Assembly (NCBI GenBank): GCA_011947345.1
Contig: JAAVTG010000843.1
Location: 62,001-126,000, forward strand
Origin: Phytophthora quininea
Taxonomy: Eukaryota; Oomycota; Peronosporomycetes; Peronosporales; Peronosporaceae
DNA length: 64,000 bases
Direction of reading: 5' to 3'
Every line of letters starts with the position of its first letter. The first letter of the stretch is position 1. Of the stretch, positions 50,107-60,018 are shown one piece after another. The position numbers and the translations under genes are program-made. Below the pieces are notes generated by a model. That model made no database searches, was not told the origin of the DNA, and worked only from the letters and a program-made list of their open reading frames with translations.

Positions 50107-51841
50107 TAACGCATTAAATTGGCGGACGAACTCCCGTACTCAGGCAGATCCAACAGTTTCGATTTCTGCAATATGGAGGCTGCAACGCGAACACAACTTG
50201 CGGTAAAATTTTATAGCTCAATTCAGTGGCTTTGATGGTACTGTGGAGGCAGGCATCGGACAATATCCATTGTATATGGATTGTTGTCGAGACGCTCGAC
50301 ACAATCAATATTGGAACAATGTCAATTTCTTGGGAAAACAATTGCAATGCATCGATCTAATTGTGTATCTTCTCGTTGAAGTGTCTGTGAGGCCTTGTTC
50401 GGCGAGTTGGCAGAGGCATACATAACCACGTCTTCGGTCTCGAGGTACGAGGAAGTGGGAGAGCACGAGCGAGGTTTTTGCTAGACCACGGCGCGCTCCA
50501 GCTCACACTTTTGAACCCCCACGGCAGCCCCGCATCGAACCCCTCCGCTAACCACGCTACTATCGTAGGCAGTCTCGTCTCGAATCACTCCGCTCAAGCC
50601 TGTTCTACCAACGATGGCGATCAGCTCGGCGTTTGCTACCCAAGCCACCAGAAGAAACCAGCACTATCCATCGGCTTTTGCACTCCACAAGAGAGGAATC
50701 GATTAAGTTTGGTAGCGCTAGAGTCTCCACAGAGCCCAGCACCAAGCGCAATCACAGAAAATCTAAATCGACCCGCCCAGGCACTTCGAAGAAGCAGGCT
50801 CTACTTGGCTATCTTCTCATGCTACCCTCTCTGCCTACGAAATGATTTCGTTCGTAACAAGATCCCAGTTAAGCCTCAAGGAGAGGATTGACTCGAGCGT
50901 CTCCGCACTCATTCGCTTCCGCATATATCCAAGCATGCACTTCACTGCCGAGAACAGTCGTTCCACCTCGACGGAGGTAGCAGGAAGCCAAGACAAATCG
51001 ATGTACCTAGAGCGGTCTTCCTCTCTGGACTTGGATCTCTCTTCGATAGCTACTTTGACTTCCCCAGGTGATCTGCGGCGTCTGATGGTAGGCGCGACTG
51101 CTGCCTCGTTTCGCCGTACACCACTCGGATTTGCAGGCCTTGGTGAACGAACACTAGAGGCTTTGGTGCGAGTACAATTAGCTACGAATAGAAGTTGCTA
51201 GCTGCCATTACGATCTTGGCAATATTGGACGAGGTCGCCACAATCAATATTGTGGAGAACAATTTTTGCAATGTAACAATGCCAATGTTTTTTTCGATCC
51301 CTGCTGTGGGGTTCCCAATCTACTCATTCAAAGAGCTGTCTATAAATTTGATGAGCAACACAACATCAAGCAATGGACCACATCCGAGCACAGGCTACAC
51401 CCACAGCCAACCAATCCAGCGACCAGAAGACATCGTTTACGTGCCATGTTGGGCAAAACATGGTCCAAGGCGACGTACAATACATGTACATCTACCGCCG
51501 GGATGGTGCTTCGCTGGACTGTTTGCTAGCGTGCCGTTCCTGTCTACAGGACCTGCTGGTCTGAAAACTCGGTACCGCAACATGCTCACCCTGCTCAAGC
51601 GTAATCAAACAGCATCCACCACCAAAAGCTTTCGACTCGGGAAACGTGTTCGAGATCGGCAACCCTCCAAACAGGCAACCGACCTAGTAGTGTGGCTCTT
51701 TTGAGCAACCAGGTGAGACCGAGCGCTTACTTGTAGTCGATACCAGTAAAACACAAACAGATCGCCGGTATCGATCATTCGTCCTGTTTACGAGCCTTGA
51801 CACTCGCCTTCGGCAACTCGTTCCTCTCCACTGGTTGTGAA
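50107..51841. other. Gene-free stretch between effectors B and C
   Basis: About 1.7 kb. Open frames up to 169 codons (51195-51704 plus, 50478-50891 plus) have no recognisable domain and odd composition. Possibly decayed retroelement sequence. Confidence 0.4.
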
Positions 51842-51861
51842 CTTCTCACTTCGCAATTCCC
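51842..51861 (+). promoter_or_regulatory. Inr + FPR-like core promoter of RxLR effector C
   Basis: CTTCTCACTTCGCAATTCCC: initiator-like TCACTTC and FPR-like CAATTCCC, 51-70 bp before the ATG at 51912. Confidence 0.5.
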
Positions 51862-51911
51862 TCTCCACCCCACTCTCCACCCCACCAAGTCCACTTCTTC
51901 TCCTCTCCAAG

Positions 51912-52325
51912 ATGCGCTTCTCCACGATTCTGGTCGGTATTGCTGCTACAACTATCGCAGCAAAAGGCAATGCTCTTTCGACGGAAGCTGAGCTCAAGGC
52001 CATCGCAAAATTCGAGACTCCAGAGTTGGTTCGTGCGGTTGATGGACCCAAGCGGTCCCTTCGCTCCAACAAATTTGTGGAACTCGACGACGACGACGAT
52101 AACCTCGAGGAAGAACGTGGAAGCCTGAGATTCAGCAAATCCACGTTCAACGGCTGGCTCGACGACACTAAGCTGGCGGACGAGAAACTCAAGGAGCTCA
52201 TTGAACTCCAGTATAACGTGAAATCGGTGGGTAAGTTGTTGAAAACGAAGAAGAACCCAAAGTACAACAAGCTTCTACGACGATTCGAGTCGCTACTAAA
52301 GGAGAGCCAGGGACGCAAGCCATAA
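51912..52325 (+). CDS. RxLR-type secreted effector, family member C
   Basis: 137 residues. Signal peptide MRFSTILVGIAATTIAAKGNA, KRSLRSNKFVEL (RSLR), then DDDDDNLEEERG containing EER. Effector domain TFNGWLDDTKLADEKLKELI..YNVKSVGKLL and tail KESQGRKP. It is closest to member B and shares the leader-to-tail layout with A. It ends 120 bp before the convergent membrane-protein gene. Confidence 0.9.
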   Translation: MRFSTILVGIAATTIAAKGNALSTEAELKAIAKFETPELVRAVDGPKRSLRSNKFVELDDDDDNLEEERGSLRFSKSTFNGWLDDTKLADEKLKELIELQYNVKSVGKLLKTKKNPKYNKLLRRFESLLKESQGRKP

Positions 52326-52446
52326 GTTGTTGTCGATCACGGATGTACAAGGAATGCCGACTTGTCCACCAAAATTAATGCACTTGAATTGCCATCACCG
52401 CCCCATTTTTCCTGTTCATAAAATTCTGTAGCGCCCAATCCAAACA

Positions 52447-54357
52447 TTATAGGGCAGCTCCTTTCTTGATCCACGTGAACTCGAATGAAAAGTCAGCTCC
52501 TAAGGCATTTTGCAGGTCAGAATCGGATTGTAGTCGTTGCGGAAGAAGCAAAAACGTACCAAAATGTGTGACGCGGTAGGTTAGTGTCAGAAGCGTCCAC
52601 AGCATCAGCTTCGAATGTACAGAAGACATTTGCGTCTCCAACACAAATGCTACTTGTCGTACAGCTTGGATGTGGCAATTTCGCCACAAAACCACCGCAA
52701 ACAATACTAAGGACACTAACTCCAGCAGCGAGTAGATCAGCACATTCTTGATCTTGTTACCGACGTTTTCTTCCGTGATTCCTTGCATCTCAGAGTGGTA
52801 TTTCGCACTAGGAAAGTGGGCCATTCCCAAGACGAAAATGCCATACAGCAACGGCACCACAATCTCCAAGTATTCGGTCAAAAGCAGACATTCCGACGTA
52901 AATAACACTTCAAGAACTTCTCGAATGATCTTGTCGTTTGGCTGGCTGGGCCTTCTGGCCTTGATCACTGTGCTTTGCGATGCTAAGCGAATGTTGGGAG
53001 CTTCATCTGGGGCTGTAGTAGATTTGGTAGGACGAGGTTGAATGATACTACTGACGGGTGATCCAAACGGTATCGGACGAGTCGGTACCACAGCATTCGC
53101 ACTCGAAACTAGCGATGCTGACGGGTACAGCAAGTTCATGAGACTTCGTGAGTGCTGCAGAGTACTTATGGGCGGTCCGAAGCTGCTGCTTCCTTCGATA
53201 CTGTCGAGAAGACTTCTGCTCTCTGGTGACAAACGATGTATGATACACGACCGTATCCGAGTCTCGGCGTCGATATGTTCTTGTACAGCTTTCTCCGAAC
53301 TACAGAGCGACCGGACGGTCGTAAGTAAATCGCAGTTAATAGCAGCGTTTGTAGCGAAAGAAACGTCACGGAGACGCGCTAAGATGCTGTGAGTTCGTTC
53401 ATATAATTGTCGGAGTTCGATCGCTGACTGCACGAGATCAATCGTCATTATCACCGCCATCGTAGTCGACGATAAACTCTGCATAAAAGTCGCCAAATAC
53501 AACGCGTTGAAAATGTCCACGTTGAATACCACAAGTTCTGGCGTTACATCTTCCTCACTAGCCACAATCAAAGCGAAGATAATCCTCATAGCTCTCTTGA
53601 ATATCGGTAGAATCAGTAGCACTGGAATCTCGTAACTTGTGTGTCTAACTTTGCTGAAAAGCTCTTGGTAGGCTGGGTAGGCCACGAACATGAAAGCTTG
53701 CAAAGCTGACAGTTTACTTACACGTCGTAATTGTGTGCCACGAGAACGAATTTGCTGAAAGGCATGAGCTCCCACTACGACTCGTAAGAACCCGATAAAT
53801 ACTATCGACCAGACCAAGGCGATCGGGAACATGAAAAACGGAACAGGAAATACCCAGAGCTCCGCCACAATGATGCCAACAATGACAAAGCCGAATCCTG
53901 TACAGACACTGAGAACCGAAATTTGTCTATCGGAGAGGGAGGGAACATCAAGTAAAGGACCCAGTTCAATCGCCGTAGCATAGCCCACAGCGAACCCAGA
54001 AACCCACACACGGATCCAAAAGCCAACGTTTAGTCGCCATCCGTCGCTCGGGTCTTGCAGCGGAATACTTTCTTGGCATAATACGAGTGTAATCGTCACC
54101 AATGGGACGCAAATGCTCACCACAAAAGCTCTCGTCAAAGATAAGCTTCGAGAGTATTCTTCCAGTGCCAACATGCGCTCAATCGAATATTTGCCGCCGT
54201 AATGTGTGAGCTGCAGCTGGAACCACTTAGTGGAAAGTTTGCCCCACCAAAACGTCAGCAATTTGACCCATGGATTGATCGTCTTGGATGCATCGGTCGA
54301 TGAAGATCTTCGTCTAACTGCAGTGCTGGACTGTGCCGATTGAATCGCGACATTCAT
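52447..54357 (-). CDS. Multi-pass membrane protein, oomycete-type, unknown function
   Basis: 636 residues. A cytosolic N-terminus is followed by about nine hydrophobic segments: six in the first half (for example AFVVSICVPLVTITLVLC, VLSVCTGFGFVIVGIIVAEL, FFMFPIALVWSIVFIGFL), a soluble Ser-rich loop of about 160 residues in the middle, and three at the end (IVVPLLYGIFVLGM, LLELVSLVLFAVVLW, LMLWTLLTLTYRVTHFGTF). It belongs to a type of large oomycete membrane protein I have seen without assigned function; no transporter signature is visible. Start MNVAIQSAQS at 54357 preferred over the longer frame at 54426. Confidence 0.75.
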   Translation of the reverse strand: MNVAIQSAQSSTAVRRRSSSTDASKTINPWVKLLTFWWGKLSTKWFQLQLTHYGGKYSIERMLALEEYSRSLSLTRAFVVSICVPLVTITLVLCQESIPLQDPSDGWRLNVGFWIRVWVSGFAVGYATAIELGPLLDVPSLSDRQISVLSVCTGFGFVIVGIIVAELWVFPVPFFMFPIALVWSIVFIGFLRVVVGAHAFQQIRSRGTQLRRVSKLSALQAFMFVAYPAYQELFSKVRHTSYEIPVLLILPIFKRAMRIIFALIVASEEDVTPELVVFNVDIFNALYLATFMQSLSSTTMAVIMTIDLVQSAIELRQLYERTHSILARLRDVSFATNAAINCDLLTTVRSLCSSEKAVQEHIDAETRIRSCIIHRLSPESRSLLDSIEGSSSFGPPISTLQHSRSLMNLLYPSASLVSSANAVVPTRPIPFGSPVSSIIQPRPTKSTTAPDEAPNIRLASQSTVIKARRPSQPNDKIIREVLEVLFTSECLLLTEYLEIVVPLLYGIFVLGMAHFPSAKYHSEMQGITEENVGNKIKNVLIYSLLELVSLVLFAVVLWRNCHIQAVRQVAFVLETQMSSVHSKLMLWTLLTLTYRVTHFGTFLLLPQRLQSDSDLQNALGADFSFEFTWIKKGAAL

Positions 54358-54571
54358 CTGCAAGACACACCAAACGTTTGCTATGTTTTGCCTTTGGAAG
54401 ACGCAGAGACTCCCAAGTTTAGCCACAATTTGAACATATTTATGGTCAGGAAGTTAAACGATTTAGCGAACACGAAATGGCATCGACTCAACAGTGGTTC
54501 TACGGCATCTAGCACCTCATTGCCATTTTTTGTTGTTGTTGTGGAAGACTACATACCGGGGTTTCTAAAGA

Positions 54572-54850
54572 CTAAGCACTAGACTTGATCTTGGTAGCCT
54601 TGTTGATATTGAGATTGAGAACTCCTCTCCCGTCTTCGTCCACAGATCGCTGGTGTGACCGCAAGAAGCGTTTGGTTTCGTAGTTTTGAATTGTGTCGAC
54701 CGACTTAACCATCTCCGACATCAAAAGGACCGACCCCGTAGCAGTAGACTCGCTGGTGGCGACAAAGCAGCAGTGACAGCCAGGACGACGAAAGCGAAGA
54801 AGTCGAACTGGGTTGGACGGAAGCAAGTTCCGAAGTGAGGTCGGTGTCCT
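54572..54850 (-). pseudogene. Decayed RxLR effector
   Basis: The frame retains SVDTIQNYETKRFLRSHQRS followed by DEDGRG, the layout of the intact effector at 57513-57950 (SVDTVPSDDTKRMLRSDRK, DEEER). The upstream signal peptide is readable in another frame (FDFFAFVVLAVTAALS) but its ATG is lost, and the C-terminal domain is cut after about 14 residues. Confidence 0.6.
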
Positions 54851-55896
54851 TTGCCAATACATCGCAATTCGACAGATCCGACCGACAGATTCCCATTGTA
54901 TTCATTATCCGGTTCGTCTCGAGATCCTCACTCTTTTGCAAGTAACTACACAATCATTTACAGTAAATAACCCTTTCGTTAGGTAGGAAAGATCGACTAA
55001 AGTACTCTTGGATCAATATATGTACTCGCCTCTGAGAGCGACATGTAGAACCACTTAGAAAATACCACACCTTTGAAACTATACAAACTGGGATATCGTC
55101 GCTGGACTTGTACTTGCGGTACTATAGTCTTACTTACAACCATCAGCCTGCGGTATGGCCCCCGTCAACATCGTCTTATCGAAGCCCAACAGAAATGGTA
55201 AAATATGGCAGTTCTTTTGTAAAAACACCAACCGTGTTTGGATAACATGCCTTTTGTTTACAGTACAGAGGATGCATACTTGAACCTCTACATGAACTTG
55301 TCTGGAGATAAGTTTATAGTAGCAATATCCGTAGTTATATTCATGTTTTTTTCTTCTTCTTTTCTAACAGTCTTGTGCAGTATTGACAAAGTGGTTTGAT
55401 GAATCAGAACATTTGACATGGACTTAAGGACTATACAGTTCTTCCAGCTACGGATTCAAGCCATTTCCAACCCAGTTAACCAAGAAAGTTGGAGAGATTT
55501 CGGCTTCGACTCAGGTTTAAGACATTGGGTCGACTTGATTCTTTCATAGGTCCTCTATTGCTTGCTATCTCTAACTAATGGATTTCTGATATCTCTGTAG
55601 GTGATCGATTCGTCAGATTAACTAAGATGCCCAAGTCACAACGCTGTTCGACACGACTGGAGAGGCCTGGGCTGCCACTGGCAGAACTCTGCTCCTGATA
55701 GAAGAAGTACAAGAAACGACGTTGCTCAAATTGACTTTAGCCAGCTCCCACAAAGCATTCCTTCTAAAACAAAATCTCTCTTAGGTTCACGCAATATCTG
55801 CTTCGGCCAGCAGACAGAGTGTGCCTACGAGTTGTCCGTGTGCTTCGGGTTATGTGCCACAATAATACCCAGTCCAACACCCCACATCTTCTCCGA
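54851..55896. other. No recognisable gene
   Basis: About 1.05 kb of AT-rich intergenic sequence. Nothing supported on either strand. Confidence 0.4.
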
Positions 55897-57440
55897 TCAA
55901 GGAATTTCCGATGGGACCACAAAAGTCGACGGAACCACATTATCATCAAAACTGTCCGAATCGGTTTCGAGTAGCGACACAGTGTATTTCTCCCATGCTT
56001 TCTTGGAAATTTTAAAAGAGTACCCCAGCTCCTGCAGTCGTTCAGCGTCGCGTCCAATGTTGTGGAAATACGTTCCGTTACTCCGGAAGTTATTGATCCA
56101 CTTTCCGAGAAGTATTACCCCACGAGCTCTTCGGCCACAGATCACGAGAAGGAACAACGAATTCGCGGGGATCCGACAATGGCCATTTTCGAAGGCGCAC
56201 ACTTCCAGCGCAGGCATGATCCGCTCGTTCCATACCGATGTCACGCGATCCCAATTGAAGCTCAACTCGTCCAGAATTTTACGGGTTCCAGTCCCTCTCA
56301 TAAACCAACCCACAGCAAAACCCCATCGCTTCGAGTTCAAGACAATCTCTCTCGGCATAGCGCCCACTCGAACGGATACTATTGACCAATACCCCAAGTT
56401 TCAACCCCCATGACAGCCTAGGGCACGACTCATCTCCACTCGGAATCACGAAAGCTCGAGGAACGTCTAAATGATCTCGTAATTTGAAAAAGTGACGGAA
56501 GGCTGGCATGATGCGCTCGCTCCATCGGAAGTCCAGAGCGTCCTCGACACAAAGTCGATTTTTCTTAGTTCTTGTACAAATTTGATGGAAACACCGTTGT
56601 GTTTAGCTTTTTGCGCACGTAGTTGACCGCTTCTCCCAATCGGTAACCCCACAATTCCTGAGGCCAGCGAGTATCATCCTCGGGGACGACAAAGCTTCGG
56701 AGTACCTCCGTGTCCCCTTCAGTTCCTTGTAGCCTTGCAGCGCAGTCAAAGCCTTGAGCCCCCAGCCCAGAAGGTTCGAGCTTTTGCTCGTGTCTCCCGC
56801 ATCTGCGCGTTGTACAACTGGAAGGTCCGCGCCATCCCCATTGTCCTCCAGCGCTGCGCTGAAGCCTCTCGCTACCAGACCAGCACGAACCCTTGACGTA
56901 CGGCAACCATCGGCCGCCAACCAAATCGCCGTCGCTTGTCCGGGACGCCACGCGCGGCGCGTTGAGCGCCGCACCAAAGTTGACAGCATTGCCGCACGAT
57001 TATGAGCTGCAACTGCTGCAGCTTTGGTCCGTGTCAAAATTATGGAGGTTCTGTCAAAATGACGGTTCCGTCTCCCCATACCTTCGCCACCGAGCTTGTA
57101 TTTCCAACATCATGTAGTGCCATTTTGCGCCTCGACTCGTGAAAGCGCTACAGTCGTTAACGGAAGCAAAACCATGGTCGACCTCGCCATCATCAACTAC
57201 GGCCACGTAGCTACATCAGCCGAGTACATCAGGAAAAGCAAAGTTGAGTCTCCTTATTTCTTGTGCGAACTCAACGGAGACACCATTTTGTTTTAGCTTG
57301 CTACAAACTTTGTTGACGGCCGTCCCCAGTCGGTAGCCCCATAGTTCCTGAGGCCAGTGAGAGTCCCCACGGCGATGATGAAATCACGAAGGACTGGGTA
57401 CTAGATCCACGCTGAATCTCCTCGTTGACAACCACCCCAC
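55897..57440 (-). pseudogene. Helicase-associated (HA) domain repeat protein, broken
   Basis: At least four HA units (PF03457 type) lie on the minus strand in different frames: ELWGYRLGTAVNKVCSKLKQ (57.35 kb), ELWGYRLGEAVNYVRKKLN (56.6 kb), SWGLKLGVLVNSIRSSGRYA (56.4 kb), LLGKWINNFRSNGTYFHNIG with LQELGYSF (56.0 kb). Linkers such as WNERIMPAL and RSFVVPEDD are typical of oomycete HA proteins. A frame at 56603-57079 begins with an Arg-rich, mitochondrial-like leader (MLSTLVRRSTRRAWRPG). Several frameshifts, not all single-base deletions, suggest true decay or a mosaic of partial copies. Confidence 0.6.
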
Positions 57441-57512
57441 CCGCCCTCGACAGCATGAGAAACGTGAACGACAGTTGTCCAAACCAATATAAAAACTGCT
57501 ATGAAGTTTCGC

Positions 57513-57950
57513 TTATTTCACGTTGTTGTAGATAGTGATCTTGGGGTGTCTAAACTGATAGTACTCGTTCGCCAGCCCCTCGTAGTGCGTGCCCTTGAAT
57601 CTCGCCGTAACAGCCTCCGTGCTTTCCTTGTTCCTGTACCAGACCCAAAACTTGATCTGTTTGTACTCCTGGTCCGTCAGCATTCTCTCCAACTTCTCGA
57701 TGGCGAACTCGTCCGTGGCCCTTTTAGCCCAGTTGAGTACTCGTAGCCTGATGTTGAAAGCAAATCTCTCTTCTTCATCGGCAGTCTTCCTGTCCGACCG
57801 CAACATGCGTTTCGTGTCGTCGCTGGGAACCGTGTCGACCGACTGGATCTCGTTTGATGTCACCTTCGGAAGCGTCGAGTCCGTGAAGACCGCGTCACTT
57901 GTGGCGAGGAAAGTGGCAGCAAGTGCCAGGACGACGAGGCCAAAGCGCAT
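57513..57950 (-). CDS. RxLR-type secreted effector, second family
   Basis: 145 residues. Signal peptide MRFGLVVLALAATFLATSDA, KRMLRSDRK (RMLR) and ADEEERFAF (EER) ten residues on. The C-terminal domain (LNWAKRATDEFAIEKLERML..KFWVWYRNKES) has the Trp/Tyr spacing of a WY-type helical unit. It differs from family A-C. Start: the Met of the signal peptide at 57950. The upstream in-frame Met at 58052 would bury the signal peptide. Confidence 0.88.
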   Translation of the reverse strand: MRFGLVVLALAATFLATSDAVFTDSTLPKVTSNEIQSVDTVPSDDTKRMLRSDRKTADEEERFAFNIRLRVLNWAKRATDEFAIEKLERMLTDQEYKQIKFWVWYRNKESTEAVTARFKGTHYEGLANEYYQFRHPKITIYNNVK

Positions 57951-58914
57951 GGCTGGGGAGGGTGTCGCGAAGTTGGTGACTTGGTTGGAAGGAAGCACAA
58001 TACGGAGTGAGGTCCATTTCCAATCCGACAGATCCATTTGGGCGATCCCCATCGTATTTCTCTTATCCCTTCACCCATTTTCAGCAAATAGGGGTAGATA
58101 CGTACATCTACAATAGTATTCAGACTGCAGCGAGACCGGGTTGCCTTGTCACTTCTGGACCAGAGGAGACAGCAATGAAACAGGAAATGTCATAGCGATG
58201 CTTTTCGTTTTATCTGTTTAATTCGGTTCATCGTCAGCGATGGCGAGCGGATTGTATCGTCGCTGAATTGGTGCTACAATAGCAGCTGTGTGGACATCTA
58301 ATCCGTCAAAACAAGGTACTGTACAAACTGTGAGCTGCCTTGCACAAAGCCTTGCAGAGGGACGTTCACTCAACTACACGTACTTGGCCGTGTGGTAAAT
58401 AGTCTGCGCGCTTGACAGTCCAGATTTTGGAGCTTCCCGATCTCAAAGATAGTATCTGTACGTGGGTGTGATGGACTAAAAACGTTTGGTAAAAAGACGG
58501 CGAGATTGGGACTCGGTTTGGGATGTGACGGTGTGATAGAGACTTGCCCTGCAGCAACCCGATGATGTCAAAGCGTTGCTGGCACCTCTCGCTGCGTCAC
58601 CTGCGAGCTCCTCACTTGCACACATTATGCCATCACAAACACCAAGACGAATCAATGCTCGTGTTCAATACTAACTGATGGCACGCAGTTCTTCCAGACC
58701 TCGGATGCAGCGGATTCCAGCTCATTCATCCTCACCTGTCGAACTGTCGATCGAGGGTAGCTCAAGCGTAGCACCACGACCGCAAACGTTGGGAGGAGAC
58801 TCGGCTTCGATGGTTCAGCGGGACTTGATTCCGATCGCAACTCCAATTCCAAGTGCTGTAGTCGACAGCGTGGCCACTTACTCTTTTGCTAGCGATTGAC
58901 CACAACTGACAGCC
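57951..58914. other. Intergenic region
   Basis: About 0.96 kb. A 73-codon frame at 58678-58899 (MARSSSRPRM..) directly precedes the START-like gene and might be its upstream ORF or 5' exon. No domain is recognised and nothing else is supported. Confidence 0.35.
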
Positions 58915-59693
58915 ATGTCGCCGCAGTTCACGACCCAACTGGGCGGATCGATGACCTTTTCAGCGACGGTGAGTGCCGGTCTGGCCGCGACGCCCAACGT
59001 CACCACCAGCAGACACTTCAGCCACCCGACCGACCCGTCACCACTGCAAACCAACACACCGCCGCAGTCGCTCATTCTGTCGGTGGACGAAGCCAACTCG
59101 CTCGATCTCTTGGCCGACTCTGTCGTGCAGCAGACTCTGACCGACTACCTTCACTTTCGAGACGTCCGCAAGCGGAGACTGCACGACGAGCAGTGGAGAG
59201 AGGTGCGTCGACAGGACAACCTCGTGGCCTTCAAAGAGCGCGAGTCCTGGCGACAGCAGCACCAAACGCTCAGCACTTTCGACGGTCGAGTGGAGCCAGT
59301 GGTTTGCAAGGCGTCGGTGCCGACCTTGTTGGTGCTGGGGCTCTACAAGGAACTTTGGACGACGAGATGTATGGCATGCACCTCAACAGCGACGATGGCG
59401 CCAAGTTGCGCTCGTCCTACGTCCACGACCACGTGCACGACTTTCGGGTGCTCGCTCGCATCCGAACGGCCAGCGACGTCGACCCGTTCCGCTCCTGCGG
59501 TGTCACGTGGGTCGACCTCGGTAGCAGCGGGTTCGGTCCGTTCGCTCGGAAGAGAGACTACTGCGCCGTGACGTCTATGGGAATCACCTCGACAAAACAC
59601 GGGGAGCGTGTTGGGTACTACGTGACGCACTCGGTCGACATTGGTTCGGCTTTGGGCAGCGGTGGGGGCTTGTTACCGGTTGGGAAAGATTAA
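58915..59693 (+). CDS. START-like domain protein, one frameshift
   Basis: About 259 residues with one base added. A Ser/Thr/Pro-rich N-terminus is followed by a helical segment VRKRRLHDEQWREVRRQDNL and a region (LVLG.LQGTLDDEMYGMHL, YVHDHVHDFRVLARI, DPFRSCGVTWVDLG, GYYVTHSVDIG) resembling the large oomycete START/Bet v1-like lipid-binding family. Frames switch at G4 (59337-59340); one added G gives the family-typical GALQGTLDDEMYG. There is no signal peptide. Ligand unknown. Confidence 0.6.
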
Positions 59694-60018
59694 ACAAGAT
59701 ATTTCCAAGATATGTGGACGAGAATGGCAGGCGACAAGATCAGGAGAGTTGTGAGGCATCACAGTATTCATTTTCATAGTTCTATAACTAGTAGGCACTG
59801 GTAGTAGTTTCACAACGGCCGCCAAGATTGCCTGTTCATCACTCTAAGATAATACACCAACAGAGCAACGCTGTTCCTCGTCCTTGCTTCGTTCCTGCCT
59901 TCAACGCAGCTTCCTCGGCCCTAAAGACGTGGCTGGTCTCCCTAACGTGAAGTCTACTTCAGGAGTGGGTGCCACCATATTGAAACATAGTAGCCTTTGT
60001 CAAGGGACTACAGCAAGA

